Under the pieces are notes generated by a model. That model ran no database searches, had not been told where the DNA came from, and saw only the letters and a list, made by a program, of their open reading frames with translations. Made by a program: the position numbers and the translations under genes. Shown piece by piece: positions 33,430 to 42,999 of a stretch of 64,000 nucleotides of DNA. Location: the NCBI GenBank assembly GCA_028023455.1, contig JAQFVV010000014.1, forward strand, positions 3,291,336 through 3,355,335, in the 5' to 3' direction. Position 1 is the first letter of the stretch; every line of letters starts with the position of its first letter. This stretch comes from Epiperipatus broadwayi. Taxonomy: Eukaryota; Onychophora; Udeonychophora; Euonychophora; Peripatidae.

Positions 33430-34990
33430 TCTGTAGTAATTTCATATACTTATCTATGAGGTTAATCCTGACTTCTCCACTTTTTCCTAAGAGCAAAGTT
33501 GATTAGTAGTTTCCATACATTATGTATAGTCACACTTGGATTACAGGATTTTTTTGCCATTGACATGTGAGCAGCTTCTTTAAATTTTCTACTTGGTACC
33601 TTTTCTTCTCTATTCAATATTTTTGTATTTTCCCAATTGAACATATGTTCATTGGCACATACATGTTCTACTATCTTAGACAAATCTGTTTTCTCTCTTC
33701 TAATCATCAGTTTGTGTTCTTGCAAGCACTTTTCAATGGGATGACTGGTCTCACCAATATATATTCTTCCACATTCACATGGTATTTCATATTTGCAGTT
33801 TTTTCTTTTCATCATTTCAAGTTTAGGCTTTGTAGATGTTAGAATTCTACATAGGGTGATATGGCTCTGGAAAGCTGTGCTGATGTTATACTGATTGTAG
33901 ATTTTTCTTAATTTGTCTATTTTTGGAATGTATGGGTACACTACAGTACCAATAATTGTCTTCTCTTGATGGGTTTTTTGTTGTCTATTTAATGTTTTCT
34001 TAATAACGGCTGACGGATAACTATTTTTAATAAGAGTTTGCTCTATATAGATTTTTTTCTTTTTCCAAATCACTGGTTTCTGAACAAACTTCTTTTTCTC
34101 TGCTCCATAGTGATAGTATAACTCCATGTTTTGTGTTGGTGATATGATTGGATGTATAGACTAGTTTTTTTCTTGTATGTTTAGGTTTTCAGTAAACTGT
34201 AGTTTTGATTTTGCCATGAGGGAGTTTTGTCACAAGAACATCTAAGAATGCCAATTTTTGTCCTTGTTCTGATTCTTTTGTGAATTTAATTGAAGGGAAT
34301 ATATTGTTGATGTTTTTCCAAAAAGTTTGTAGCAGTGCTTCACCATGTGGCCATACAATAAATGTATCATCACATAGCAAAGCCAAACTTTAGGTGGATA
34401 TGGAGCAGTTTTTATGGCTAAGGTTTCAAGTTCTTCCATGTAAATATTGCTAATCATCGGAGACAATGGTAAGCCCATAGTCATTCTTTGAATTCTGTGT
34501 TATATTAAAAGTAGGTTGTTTTTATGCAGAATGTTAATAATTCCATTATACTATCAATAGAAAAAGCTGTTCTGGCTTGTAAACTATTATCACCATTTAA
34601 TATTTTCCTTACAATAGACAATGTTTCTTCACATGATACATTCGTAAATAAACTTTCCATATCAAAGCTTACCAATAAGTCAGTTCTTTCAATTTTCATG
34701 TTTTGATTAATTCTACAAAGTATCTTGAATCCCTGACAAAGGACTGGGTCTTGTATGCCCAAGGACTTAGAAGAAATCTTGCAAAATTTTGGGAAGGTGA
34801 ATCTCTAGATCTAACAATAGGTCTTAATGGAACATGATCTTTATGGATTTTAGGTAGACCATAAAGATGAGGAATTTTGCTGAAATATAATGTTTATTTT
34901 ACTTTTTTTGAATCAGTGAAGTACTTGCAATGCTTTCTGAGTAATGCTTGTAACTTTGTTTCTGTACTCGTTATTGGACTTTTTGCCACT
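33430..34990 (-). pseudogene. PLE reverse transcriptase with GIY-YIG endonuclease, minus copy
   Basis: The RT part reads, from high to low coordinate, a fragment with DLLVSFDMESLFTNVSCEET (34505-34762), then MGLPLSPMISNIYMEELE (34242-34484). After a frameshift it continues with CDDTFIVWPHGEALLQTF (34189-34386), which contains the catalytic aspartates of the YxDD box. The 221-codon frame 33462-34127 holds the linker and the GIY-YIG domain, YEIPCECGRIYIGETSHPIE, with the downstream EH and NWENTKIL. PLE RT copies RNA at a nicked target, and the endonuclease makes the nick. At least three frame breaks make it non-functional. The N-terminal ADKGNATVVM-type block is missing here because of 5' truncation. 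Confidence 0.8.
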
Positions 34991-35028
34991 TTTCTATATT
35001 GGCCTGTTGGAGAATAATAAAAAAATAC

Positions 35029-36825
35029 TTGTCAAGCAACAAAAATTGAAGTCAAACATATCCTATGGTGACAGGAAAGCAATTAAATCTCTCAAAGTAG
35101 ATAAATTTATAAATATTCTCCTCGCTAACAAAGGCAATGCAACAGCTGTAATGGATACAACTAATTATGACAGCAAAAACACTTGTCAAGCAACAAAAAT
35201 TGAAGTCAACCATATCCTATTGTGAGAGGAAAGCAATTAAATCTCTCAAAGTAGATAAATCTATAATTCTCCTTGCTGAGACAAGAATTCCTTACAGCAG
35301 ACCAATATAAAAAAGTGGCAAAAAATCTAATACTGAGTATAGAAACAAAGTTATGAGCATTACTCAGAAAGCATCACAAGTACTTCACTGATTATGGTCT
35401 ACCTAAAATCCATAAAAGATCATGTTCCATTAAGACCTATTGTTAGATCTAGAGATTCACCTTGCCAAAATTTGGCAAGATTTCTTCTCAAAGTTCTAAA
35501 TCCTTGGGCATACAAGACCCAGCCCTTTGTCAGGTATTCTAGACACTTTGTAGAATTAATCAAGAACGTGAAAATTGAAAGAACTGACTTATTGGTAAGC
35601 TTTGAAGTGGAAAGTTTATTTACAAATGTATCATGTGAAGTAACATTGTCTATTGTAAGGAAAAGATTAAATGTTGATAATAGTTTACAAGCCAGAACAG
35701 CTCTTCCTGTTGATAGTATAATGGAACTATTAACACTCTGCATAAAAACAGCCTACTTTCAATATATCATTCAAGAAATGGCTATGGGTGCACCATTGTC
35801 TCTCCTGATTAGCAATATTTACATGGAAAAACTTAAAACCTTAGCCATAAAAGCTACTCCATATCCACCTAAAGTTTGGTTTCGCTATGTGGGTGATACA
35901 TTTGTTGTGTAGCCACATGGTGAAGCACTTCTACAAACTTTCTCAAAACACATCAAAAATATATCCACTTCAATTAAATTCACAATAGAACCAGAACAAG
36001 AACAAAAATTGGCATTCTTAGATGTTTTTGTGACAAGACTCCCTCATGGCAAAATCAAAACTACAGTTTACTGAAAACCTAAACATACAAGAAAATACCT
36101 AGCCTATACATCCAATCATACCAGAAACACAAAACATGGAGTTATACTATCACTATGGAATAGAGAAAAATAAGTTTGTTCAGAAACAAGTGATTTGGAA
36201 AAAGAAAAGATCTATATAGAACAAACTCTTATGAAAAATGGTTATCCATCAGCTGTTATTAAGAAAATGTTAATAGACAACAAAAAAAATAATCAAGAGA
36301 AAAGACAATTATTGGTACTGTAGTGCACCCATACATTCCAAAAATATCAGACAAATTAAAGAAAATCTGCAATCAGAATAACATCAGAACAGCTTTCCAG
36401 AGCCATACCACCCTATGAGGAAATTTAACATCTACAAAGCCTAAACTTGAAATGATGAAAATAAAAAATTGCATCTATGAAATATCATGTGAATGTGAAA
36501 GAACATACATTGTGAGACCAGTCATCCCATTGAAAAGAACTTGCAAGAACACAAACTGATGATTAGAAGAGAGAAAACAGATGTGTTTAAGGCAGCAGAA
36601 CCTATATGTGCCAATGAACATGTGTTCAATTGGTTAAATACAAAAATATAGAATAGAGAAGAAAAGGTACAAAGAAGAAAATTTAAAGAAGCTGCTCACA
36701 TGACAATGGCAAAAAATTCCATAAGCCAACCTAGTGTGACTATACATAATGTATGGAAACCATTAATCAACTTTGCTCTTAGAAAAAAGTGGAGAAATCA
36801 GAAGGAAGCTTATAGATAATTTTAT
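35029..36825 (+). pseudogene. PLE reverse transcriptase with GIY-YIG endonuclease, plus copy
   Basis: It starts with an N-terminal RT block, FINILLANKGNATAVMDTTN, duplicated in tandem over about 160 bp (35029-35262). The frame 35394-35912 contains the RT palm: VPLRPIVRSRDSPCQNLARF, DLLVSFEVESLFTNVSCEVT, MGAPLSLLISNIYMEKLK, then FRYVGDTFVV followed by a stop. The YxDD box reads YVGD, so the first catalytic Asp is changed to Gly. Downstream, LAFLDVFVTRLPHGKIKTTV and a broken GIY-YIG region (CECERTYIV at about 36490) continue to about 36820. This copy is more damaged in the endonuclease than the minus copy. Confidence 0.8.
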
Positions 36826-36850
36826 GAAATTATTACAGACTGTTGCCTTT

Positions 36851-36935
36851 GGCAGAATTGCTCAATTGGTTAGAGCATTACCTTAAAATTCAAAACTCAA
36901 AAATCTAAGGACTCAAGTTCAAATTCCATGCTAGA
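36851..36935 (+). ncRNA. tRNA-like module, PLE-2 plus copy
   Basis: GGCAGAATTGCTCAATTGGT followed by TAGAGCATTACCTTA gives the acceptor, A box and 5' half of the anticodon-type stem. TAAGG closes the stem after an AT-rich enlarged loop, and CAAGTTCAAATTCC is a decayed B box. It directly follows the endonuclease remnant. Confidence 0.7.
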
Positions 36936-36949
36936 CTGACACTGGTCAG

Positions 36950-37005
36950 GCCAGCAACCCCTGAAGAAGAGGGGAGACTAATTTCTCTCAAAATGTTGTG
37001 CATAT
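36950..37005 (+). ncRNA. Family A hammerhead motif, GAAA box mutated, PLE-2 plus copy
   Basis: CTGAAGA at 36961-36967, a GAGGGG stem II with the loop AGACTAAT, then CTCTCAAAATGTTGTG. The sister copy at 33279 has CTCTCGAAATGTTGTG, so the essential G has become A at a CpG. Confidence 0.6.
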
Positions 37006-37150
37006 ACTAACATGTTTGATGTGCTATTACTAACATGGAATATTTAAATAAGCTAAATTTTTCTGAAAACATTCAATACATATATTAGATGATGGAAATA
37101 ATCCAATATAAAAATATCACTAGAATACCATCATCACAAATCTTCAGGAA

Positions 37151-37735
37151 AGTTAATTAGGCATTTTCAAGGTATAAACCAATAGATCAATACAATATTT
37201 CAAACTATAACAACATTTGAAAAGAAACTGAAGCTAAGGCAATCTCAAATTAAGGCAAACAATTTTATGCATTTTGAAAAGTTGACGAAAAACAGTCTTG
37301 ATACAGGAATTTGGGAACAGGTTTCAAGATTTCCAGAAAAATCATCAATCTTTTGTTATATTTGCAGTTCCATTTTCAGTCAACATAAACATATTACTTG
37401 CCAATTTTCAAATGAAATGCAAAGAGTTACAATCTAACATTAAACTTAAAGAAAAATTTGCTCATGTCTCTTTATTGGGCTTCTATAAGATATAGCTTAC
37501 CAGACAAAAATATCCCTCGCTTCACAATCATGTTTTATTCATGTCATTATTATTTGAAAGCACTTACATTTGTGACCAGCTATTTTCAAGGTGGGGGCAA
37601 ACAAATAATAAAATTAAAACCAGAATATCTGAGGAGCACCATAAGAATTCACTGAAAATTTGCAATTATTTTTATCAAATCAAATATCAAAGCATTAATG
37701 TGTCAAAACCATGTCAAACATCTCACTAATTTAAT
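37151..37735 (+). pseudogene. hAT transposase, C-terminal part
   Basis: The frame resumes after the PLE. Plus-strand pieces include NNFMHFEKLTKNSLDTGIWE and FQDFQKNHQSFVIFAVPFSV, then NILLANFQMKCKELQSNIKL and EKFAHVSLLGFYK. A shifted frame (37541-37729) reads MSLLFESTYICDQLFSRWGQ. This last block is the hAT C-terminal dimerisation region (fxSTYxCExxFS). The gene ends near 37730. The order and spacing agree with GTF2IRD2-type proteins of about 600 residues. Confidence 0.75.
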
Positions 37736-37856
37736 GTTGCCATCTTGTCTCTTTTATAATAAAAAAAAATCAAGAATTAATAAAATTTGAATAATTTAAA
37801 TATGTTAATTATGTATTTTACATTTTTTTGCTCATCAGCTGTTCTTAGTGTTCATA

Positions 37857-38760
37857 CACAAGATATGACAATTTAATTCCCGGAATGCATCTTTAAAAAA
37901 TATGTATGTGGAACTGTACCATAGTAGCTACTCTTCACCTTTAAAGTACTTCCTTTGTGCATTTATACACTGACTTAAATGGCATTTTTATTTCTGAAAG
38001 ATGGCCTGGAAAATCATTTTCCAAAATATAGTTGTCTCACATTCTGTTGGATATCAATTCCAGCAGAAAATCTTCATTCTTTCAGTGCAGTTTTTAATTT
38101 TGGGAATAACCAAAAATCACAGTGAGACAAGTCAGGTGAATGGGAAGAATGATCTAATTAGATAATTTCTTTTTTTGTCCAAAATGTCTCTCACAATGAG
38201 TATGCTATGACTTGGTGCATTGTTGTTATGAATAATTCACTTGTCAGGTCACAATTTGGATTTTTTTCTTCAAATAACACCTTGTAATCTTTGAAGTGTT
38301 TTAAAATAGCATTGTTGGCTGACTATTTTTCCTTGTTCAATAAATTCTTGATGCACTACCCATCAGTCATTGTTATTTTGGCAGTACACTTCTGGATTTA
38401 TTCACCACACCTTCTCACCCATCTTTGAACCTCTTATGCCACTCAAATACACTCAGCTTTTTCATGGCATCTTCACCATATGCCACTTGCAATAACTGTA
38501 TCGTTTCAGCAGCACATTTGCTGATTTTCTTTTTAAATTTGATATTAATACATTGTCAAAATTTCAATCACCCATTTTTATGCCAAAGTGCACATGCAGA
38601 TATTTGTTATTTTCTCAACAGCTAACTAACAACTAGCTTTATCAGTTTGAAATTTACACATATGTTAACTTGAATATGTTTAAACAGAATATGTAATTTT
38701 GATGCAATTAATTCACAGGTGACACCACACAATCATTTCAGGAACTAAATTGTCACACCT
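37857..38760 (-). mobile_element. Mariner element, internally deleted and decayed
   Basis: The termini GATATGACAATTTAATTCCC (from about 37862) and the complement of GGAACTAAATTGTCACACC (to 38760) are inverted repeats next to TA dinucleotides. On the minus strand the helix-turn-helix region reads ETIQLLQVAYGEDAMKKLSV and FEWHKRFKDG. The catalytic block reads IHNNNAPSHSILIVRDILD, where family members have HHDNAPSH, so the second Asp is changed to Asn. It is followed by a decayed PYSPDLAPCDFFLFPKLK equivalent (LVSL and FLVIPKIKN). At about 900 bp it is shorter than the usual 1.3 kb. Confidence 0.75.
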
Positions 38761-38842
38761 TATATTTTATGTGTGCCCTCAAACTCTGTCCTCTTCCAAT
38801 GTGGTCCAGGAGGTTAAACAATTGGACACCCCTGGTATAAAG

Positions 38843-41249
38843 TATAACAAGTCATGCCACTCAACATATGATTGTCATATAAATTAGTTTATGTATTTTA
38901 ATAACAATCATACTAAATTTGGATAAACTGTTTACTTGTTACTAAAAGGGTTTAGCAATCCAGTTCATGCCTAGGATAAAGGTTGTTATCTTTCTAATCT
39001 TTATTATTATCAAGATATTAAAGAATGCAATAAAATATTCCTAGACCCATCTGTTATTAGCATTCAGGCTTTGGTTGAATATTGTATAACCTTCTACAAT
39101 AGAGTGATTTGTTTGTATCACTTTTCTTGATAACCAATATTAATATATTGAGTAAATAGTTCAGTGCAATATTATTCAGAAATGCTAAGAGAATTTCTAT
39201 TGTCATAATTATATTAGCTGTTGACATTTTTGGTATAATTGTTTTATGATTAATAAATTAACTATTATTAATTATATGGTCGTTTATTAATAATGGAAGT
39301 CATCAGCATCATTTACATACTTTAATATAATTTGGTTATCCTTACACTTTGTTTTAAAATTAATTTTTTTTGCTAATTTATTTGCACCATTCCTAATTTA
39401 TATTTTAAGAATTGTATCATTTATTGAGATATGATAAGGTACAACAAAATCCGTTGGATATTTTAATTATATGGATGACAGAATGTCTTAAAAGTTGTTA
39501 AGAGTCCTAATGTTTCAAAAATAGTCATCAATAATTTAATAAGGACCTTGAGATAATTATTTGATTTAAATTATATATAATCTGGGAAGGACAGAGTTAA
39601 TTTGCTAGTCTTAAATGAATAAATCTATTCATTTATATTCGAAGAATAGTTTGTCTATCATACACATTAAATACATTTGGTGTACATATAAGAATATTTG
39701 GAGGTTAAACTAATAAAATCTTTATGAGCACCCTGGATTATAATATCATGATTATTAATGTAGGGAGCCTGTAGATTATAGAGTAGTTATTGTTGTTGTT
39801 TTAAATAGTTAAAATAGATATAATATTTTAAACTTTGGTGTTGTGCTTAGCTTAACAGTAAACACACTTAAAGCGAATGTTAGTGCTTGTGTGAATGTGT
39901 GTTTCCATGTACAGCCACACACTATCACGGAATACTGATAAATGCTTTGATAATTAAAAAAAAACATGTAATCTTAATCTATAATTGATTTGAATATTAT
40001 TTGATGTACTGTTTTTTTAACATTTTATTATAAAAAAATTTCAACTTAATTATGCCAAATAATCTTAAAAACTATTTTCATATACTATAGATTAAAGGAA
40101 ATCATCTGTTATTCATAGTGTGACTCAGTGAAAAGGTGATTGAATTTCCAAACTGTCATCAGTATCATTCTCTGAATCAACATATATGTTACATAATGAC
40201 ATAGTATAGCTATTGATAGATATTATAAAGCATGGCTGGGTGATGATTTATGACATGTAATGTGGTAATGTCTGTTATACCTTTTTTAATTATCTTCAAT
40301 GGGTTCCCTCCGTTACATGTTCCCACAAATCACTCAAAAAATATTTTATACATTGAATCATTTTAAATATTTTAGTAGTAGTTTTTTTCAATTTACAAAT
40401 TATAATATTAATACATTGCTCCATTGAGGGTTAAGGAATAAAACACATTGTCACATTTCATGTCATAACTTGTAATCCAAATATGCTAATGCTTAAAAGT
40501 TTTTGTAGTAAATAGCTAATGTTGCTATATAACACATGCACTGATTCAGAGATTGTATTAAAGACAATCTGGAGAATGAACCAGTCACCAGGCAACTTTT
40601 CACTGGGATAAACTGTATGTCAAAAAAGAAAATTAGCAAAAATTGATCATTATTTTACTATATATAAAATAAATATCTCATTTACATATGTTTAGTTTCA
40701 TTTAAGAATGACGTATCGTAAATTCTAAAAAATTTCGCTGGCATCATTCATTCAGACATAGTAAAAAGTAATTTAAAGTGATTGGTTTATCTTCACGCTT
40801 TCATTTCCAGTGCTTACGATTTGCCCATACTTAAGTGTTTGGGTTGAAAAAATAGGTGCATTCATTCTATTCTTTCACAAAAACTTTATTTTGTGTTGGA
40901 AATGAAAGTATTCATTTATTATTAAGATTCAGAAAGTGCATTAGCTTGAAATGCTGATCTTCAGTTTTTTATATATCTTATTCTACATAGAAGCGAGACT
41001 ATTCTGAAAACCATAGAGCACAAATTAAAGTTTTATATAGTAATGAACTTTTTCAAATGTTGAAATTGCTTCAAGATAGATTAAAGAATTATAGACATTT
41101 TTGTTTATGTAAATTATATAATATATAAGGTCTGAAATATTCAGAAAAAAATTGATGTGTATTTTATTCATTATAACAAGGTTTTTGATTTAATTGATTA
41201 TTCCAAATTATAAAATTTTCTTAGGAAAATAAGTGTTATAGTAGCAAAT
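38843..41249. other. No gene seen
   Basis: AT-rich sequence. A pyrimidine tract ending TTTCATTTCCAG near 40810 looks like a splice acceptor, but the following frame closes quickly. A slightly more GC-rich stretch at 39840-39930 has no recognisable content. Confidence 0.35.
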
Positions 41250-41677
41250 ATTTTCCACAGAAATGCTACCTAATGCCAGCTCTAGTGGTCAGTAGTTGCT
41301 AGAAGATTGTGCATCATAATGTTTTCCTATCTAATATCTTCAGATTATTTTCTAGCTTAGGGCTTTCATCAGTGAGGAGCCTTGTATCTGGGAGTAATCA
41401 CCTGGATTTTTAAACCTAATGCATTTGTCCAGCACTTACCATTTACCTTTTTGGCTAACTATAAAGCTATCACCCTGAATTCAAAGCACAGTATTATTTG
41501 CAAGCCAAGTTAATTTGCACTGCTAAAGATTCAAGGTTCCTCACTGATGGTAGTCATAAGCTAGAAAGTAATCTGATTATATTGAATGGAAAAGCACTAG
41601 ATAGGGATTATGATGCACAACTTTCTAGCATCTAGTGATTACTAGAGCTTATACTAGGTGGCGTTATTGTAGAAAAT
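41250..41677. mobile_element. Palindromic element of family C with two hammerhead-like arms
   Basis: The left arm, from 41250 (ATTTTCCACAGAAATGCTAC) to about 41385, is the diverged reverse complement of about 41540-41677. Each arm carries a hammerhead-like core pointing toward the outer end. The left arm, minus strand, has CTGATGA (41366-41372) and GAAA (41349-41352). The right arm has CTGATGG (41545-41551) and GAAA (41565-41568). Stem I is reduced to TCA/TGA, and stem III is degraded from ACCGGT. The middle matches the spacer of 28553-28914. The outer arm matches 8628-8792 and 57880-58060 (GATGCACAACTTTCTAGCAT). Confidence 0.7.
41336..41378 (-). ncRNA. Family C hammerhead motif, intact core, weak helices
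   Basis: Minus strand: CTCA-CTGATGA-AAGCCCTAAGCTA-GAAA-ATAATC-TGAAG. Stem II is AGC/GCT around CCTAA. Stem I retains TCA/TGA and a further C-G after a mismatch. Stem III has lost its palindrome. It is probably a decayed relative of the motif at 28819-28875. Confidence 0.5.
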
Positions 41678-42684
41678 TTTTTGTTACTGTTTTAATGGCT
41701 TGCAAAAGCATAAAGAAATAGGGATTATATGATGTTTAAATGGGAAAATGATTGCACTAAAATATTTCATTGATTTATGAGAAATCTCTACATGAAACTA
41801 TATGTTACAACAAAAATGGACTATTGATCAAACAGACTGGTTTTACATTGTGAAAGGTGTTAAACAAGACTGTATATTAACACTGTAAATAACTTATATA
41901 CTGAATATGTTATGAGTGAAACCAAATTGGGCAAATACAAATGCAGTTTCTGGATTAGTAGGAAAAAAACATCAACAAACTTATGTTCTGATGAAACCAC
42001 AAATATAGGTAGCTGAAATACAGAAAACTTCAAGATTGAAAACAATGTTGAAGAATATGTGGGAGGGGGCGTGAGATCATTCATGTGTAGACACAGAATA
42101 TCCAGCAGTCAGATAATCATAATTTAGGAACAAAAAACTTGTTAGATTTATCTAAATAACCACACATCTTTAGCTCTTTTTAGGTAAATTCTATTTTATC
42201 TAGTAACAAAGCTTCCATTGTCATTTGCTGGTCTCAATGCCATTTGGATAGTATGTTTCAGTAAAGATTATATATTTTAGTTTTTAATTTTATTAACAGA
42301 TGATGTGATTTATTAGTAAAATATAAAGGTCTGTAATTCAAGGATTAAATTGCTAAACTATTTTGCACAGTATGGTATGTTTTTATTTTAATAGTCAAAA
42401 AAGATATGATTGTAAAGTTTGTTGTTGTTTTTTTAGTTTGTTTTTAATAATTTTTAAGATAGTTTTTATTTAATATATGTAAAATTCATTTATTTTTATT
42501 ACTGCGTGATGTTTTTAAAAAGATTTTAACTTAGGAGGGAAAAATGATGTTATTCTAGCTAATGTAAATAAAAATGACTTATTTTTTATTTCCTTAAATA
42601 AATTTGTAAGTTTTATAATTTTTTCATTCTTCTAATAATGTTTAAAATTAATAATAATTTTATAAAAATATTTTTAAAAGCTAC
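41678..42684. other. No gene seen
   Basis: AT-rich sequence. The minus-strand frame 41860-42084 has no recognisable domain. Confidence 0.35.
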
Positions 42685-42800
42685 ATATTCAGGTGTTACT
42701 GCCTAGTGACAATATTAGCATAGCAGTCGAATTTATATCTTTAGATTCTTGAATCTCGACTTTCAAGGCAAAGCTATCATCGACTGTGAGCTATGTATTT
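42685..42800 (-). repeat. Degenerate PLE-tail fragment (family A) with tRNA-like remnant
   Basis: The minus strand reads AGATATAAATTCGACTGCTA after TAAGG-like and ATTCAAGAATC sequence, then TTGTCACTAGGCAGTAACAC and CTGAATATG. This is the B box, spacer and start of the hammerhead region of family A tails, heavily decayed. Confidence 0.5.
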
Positions 42801-42999
42801 TTATTCCGTAGTTTAATATTTTAATCTTATAAAAAAAAAAAAAAACTTTTTATAAAATCAATAAAAAAATTTGGGAGTAGAAAATCATCCTATCGATCAC
42901 TCTTACCAAGATAAATCTTTTTAGTATTATATATATGTGTATACGTGTAATGACAATAATCAGTTAATCCTTAAGTTATTTTTGTTACCTAGGATGTAT

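Larger units (their letters stand above)
33146..37150. mobile_element. Head-to-head inverted PLE pair (PLE-2)
   Basis: Two 5'-truncated copies of one PLE face away from each other. A minus-strand copy runs from about 35015 down to 33146, and a plus-strand copy from about 35016 up to 37150. Each ends with the same 3' series of endonuclease, tRNA-like module, hammerhead motif and a TATTGGACTATTTCCATCAT-type tail. AAGTTAAACAG (33135-33145) and AAGTTAATTAG (37150-37160) look like a diverged target duplication, and the hAT frame resumes on both sides. Inverted, truncated double copies are a known PLE integration product. Confidence 0.8.
31245..38834 (+). mobile_element. hAT DNA transposon (GTF2IRD2/ZBED-type) with nested PLE pair and mariner
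   Basis: CTATAAAG at 31237-31244 and GTATAAAG at 38835-38842 form an 8-bp target duplication with 7 of 8 matches. The left end begins CAAGCTTGTCCAACCC, and the complement of the right end begins CAGGGGTGTCCAATTG, a hAT-type imperfect TIR. The transposase frame runs left to right in two parts separated by the PLE insertion at 33146-37150. A mariner copy lies in the 3' flank at 37857-38760. Without the insertions the element would be about 2.7 kb. Confidence 0.8.

Noticed and set aside
33567-33842. 91-codon plus-strand frame and similar frames at 34524-34706 and 35420-35743
   Set aside because: They are antisense shadows of the PLE frames.
40790-40860. Splice acceptor TTTCATTTCCAG with a following exon
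   Set aside because: The downstream frame closes within a few codons in the likely phases and no partner donor or homologue is visible.
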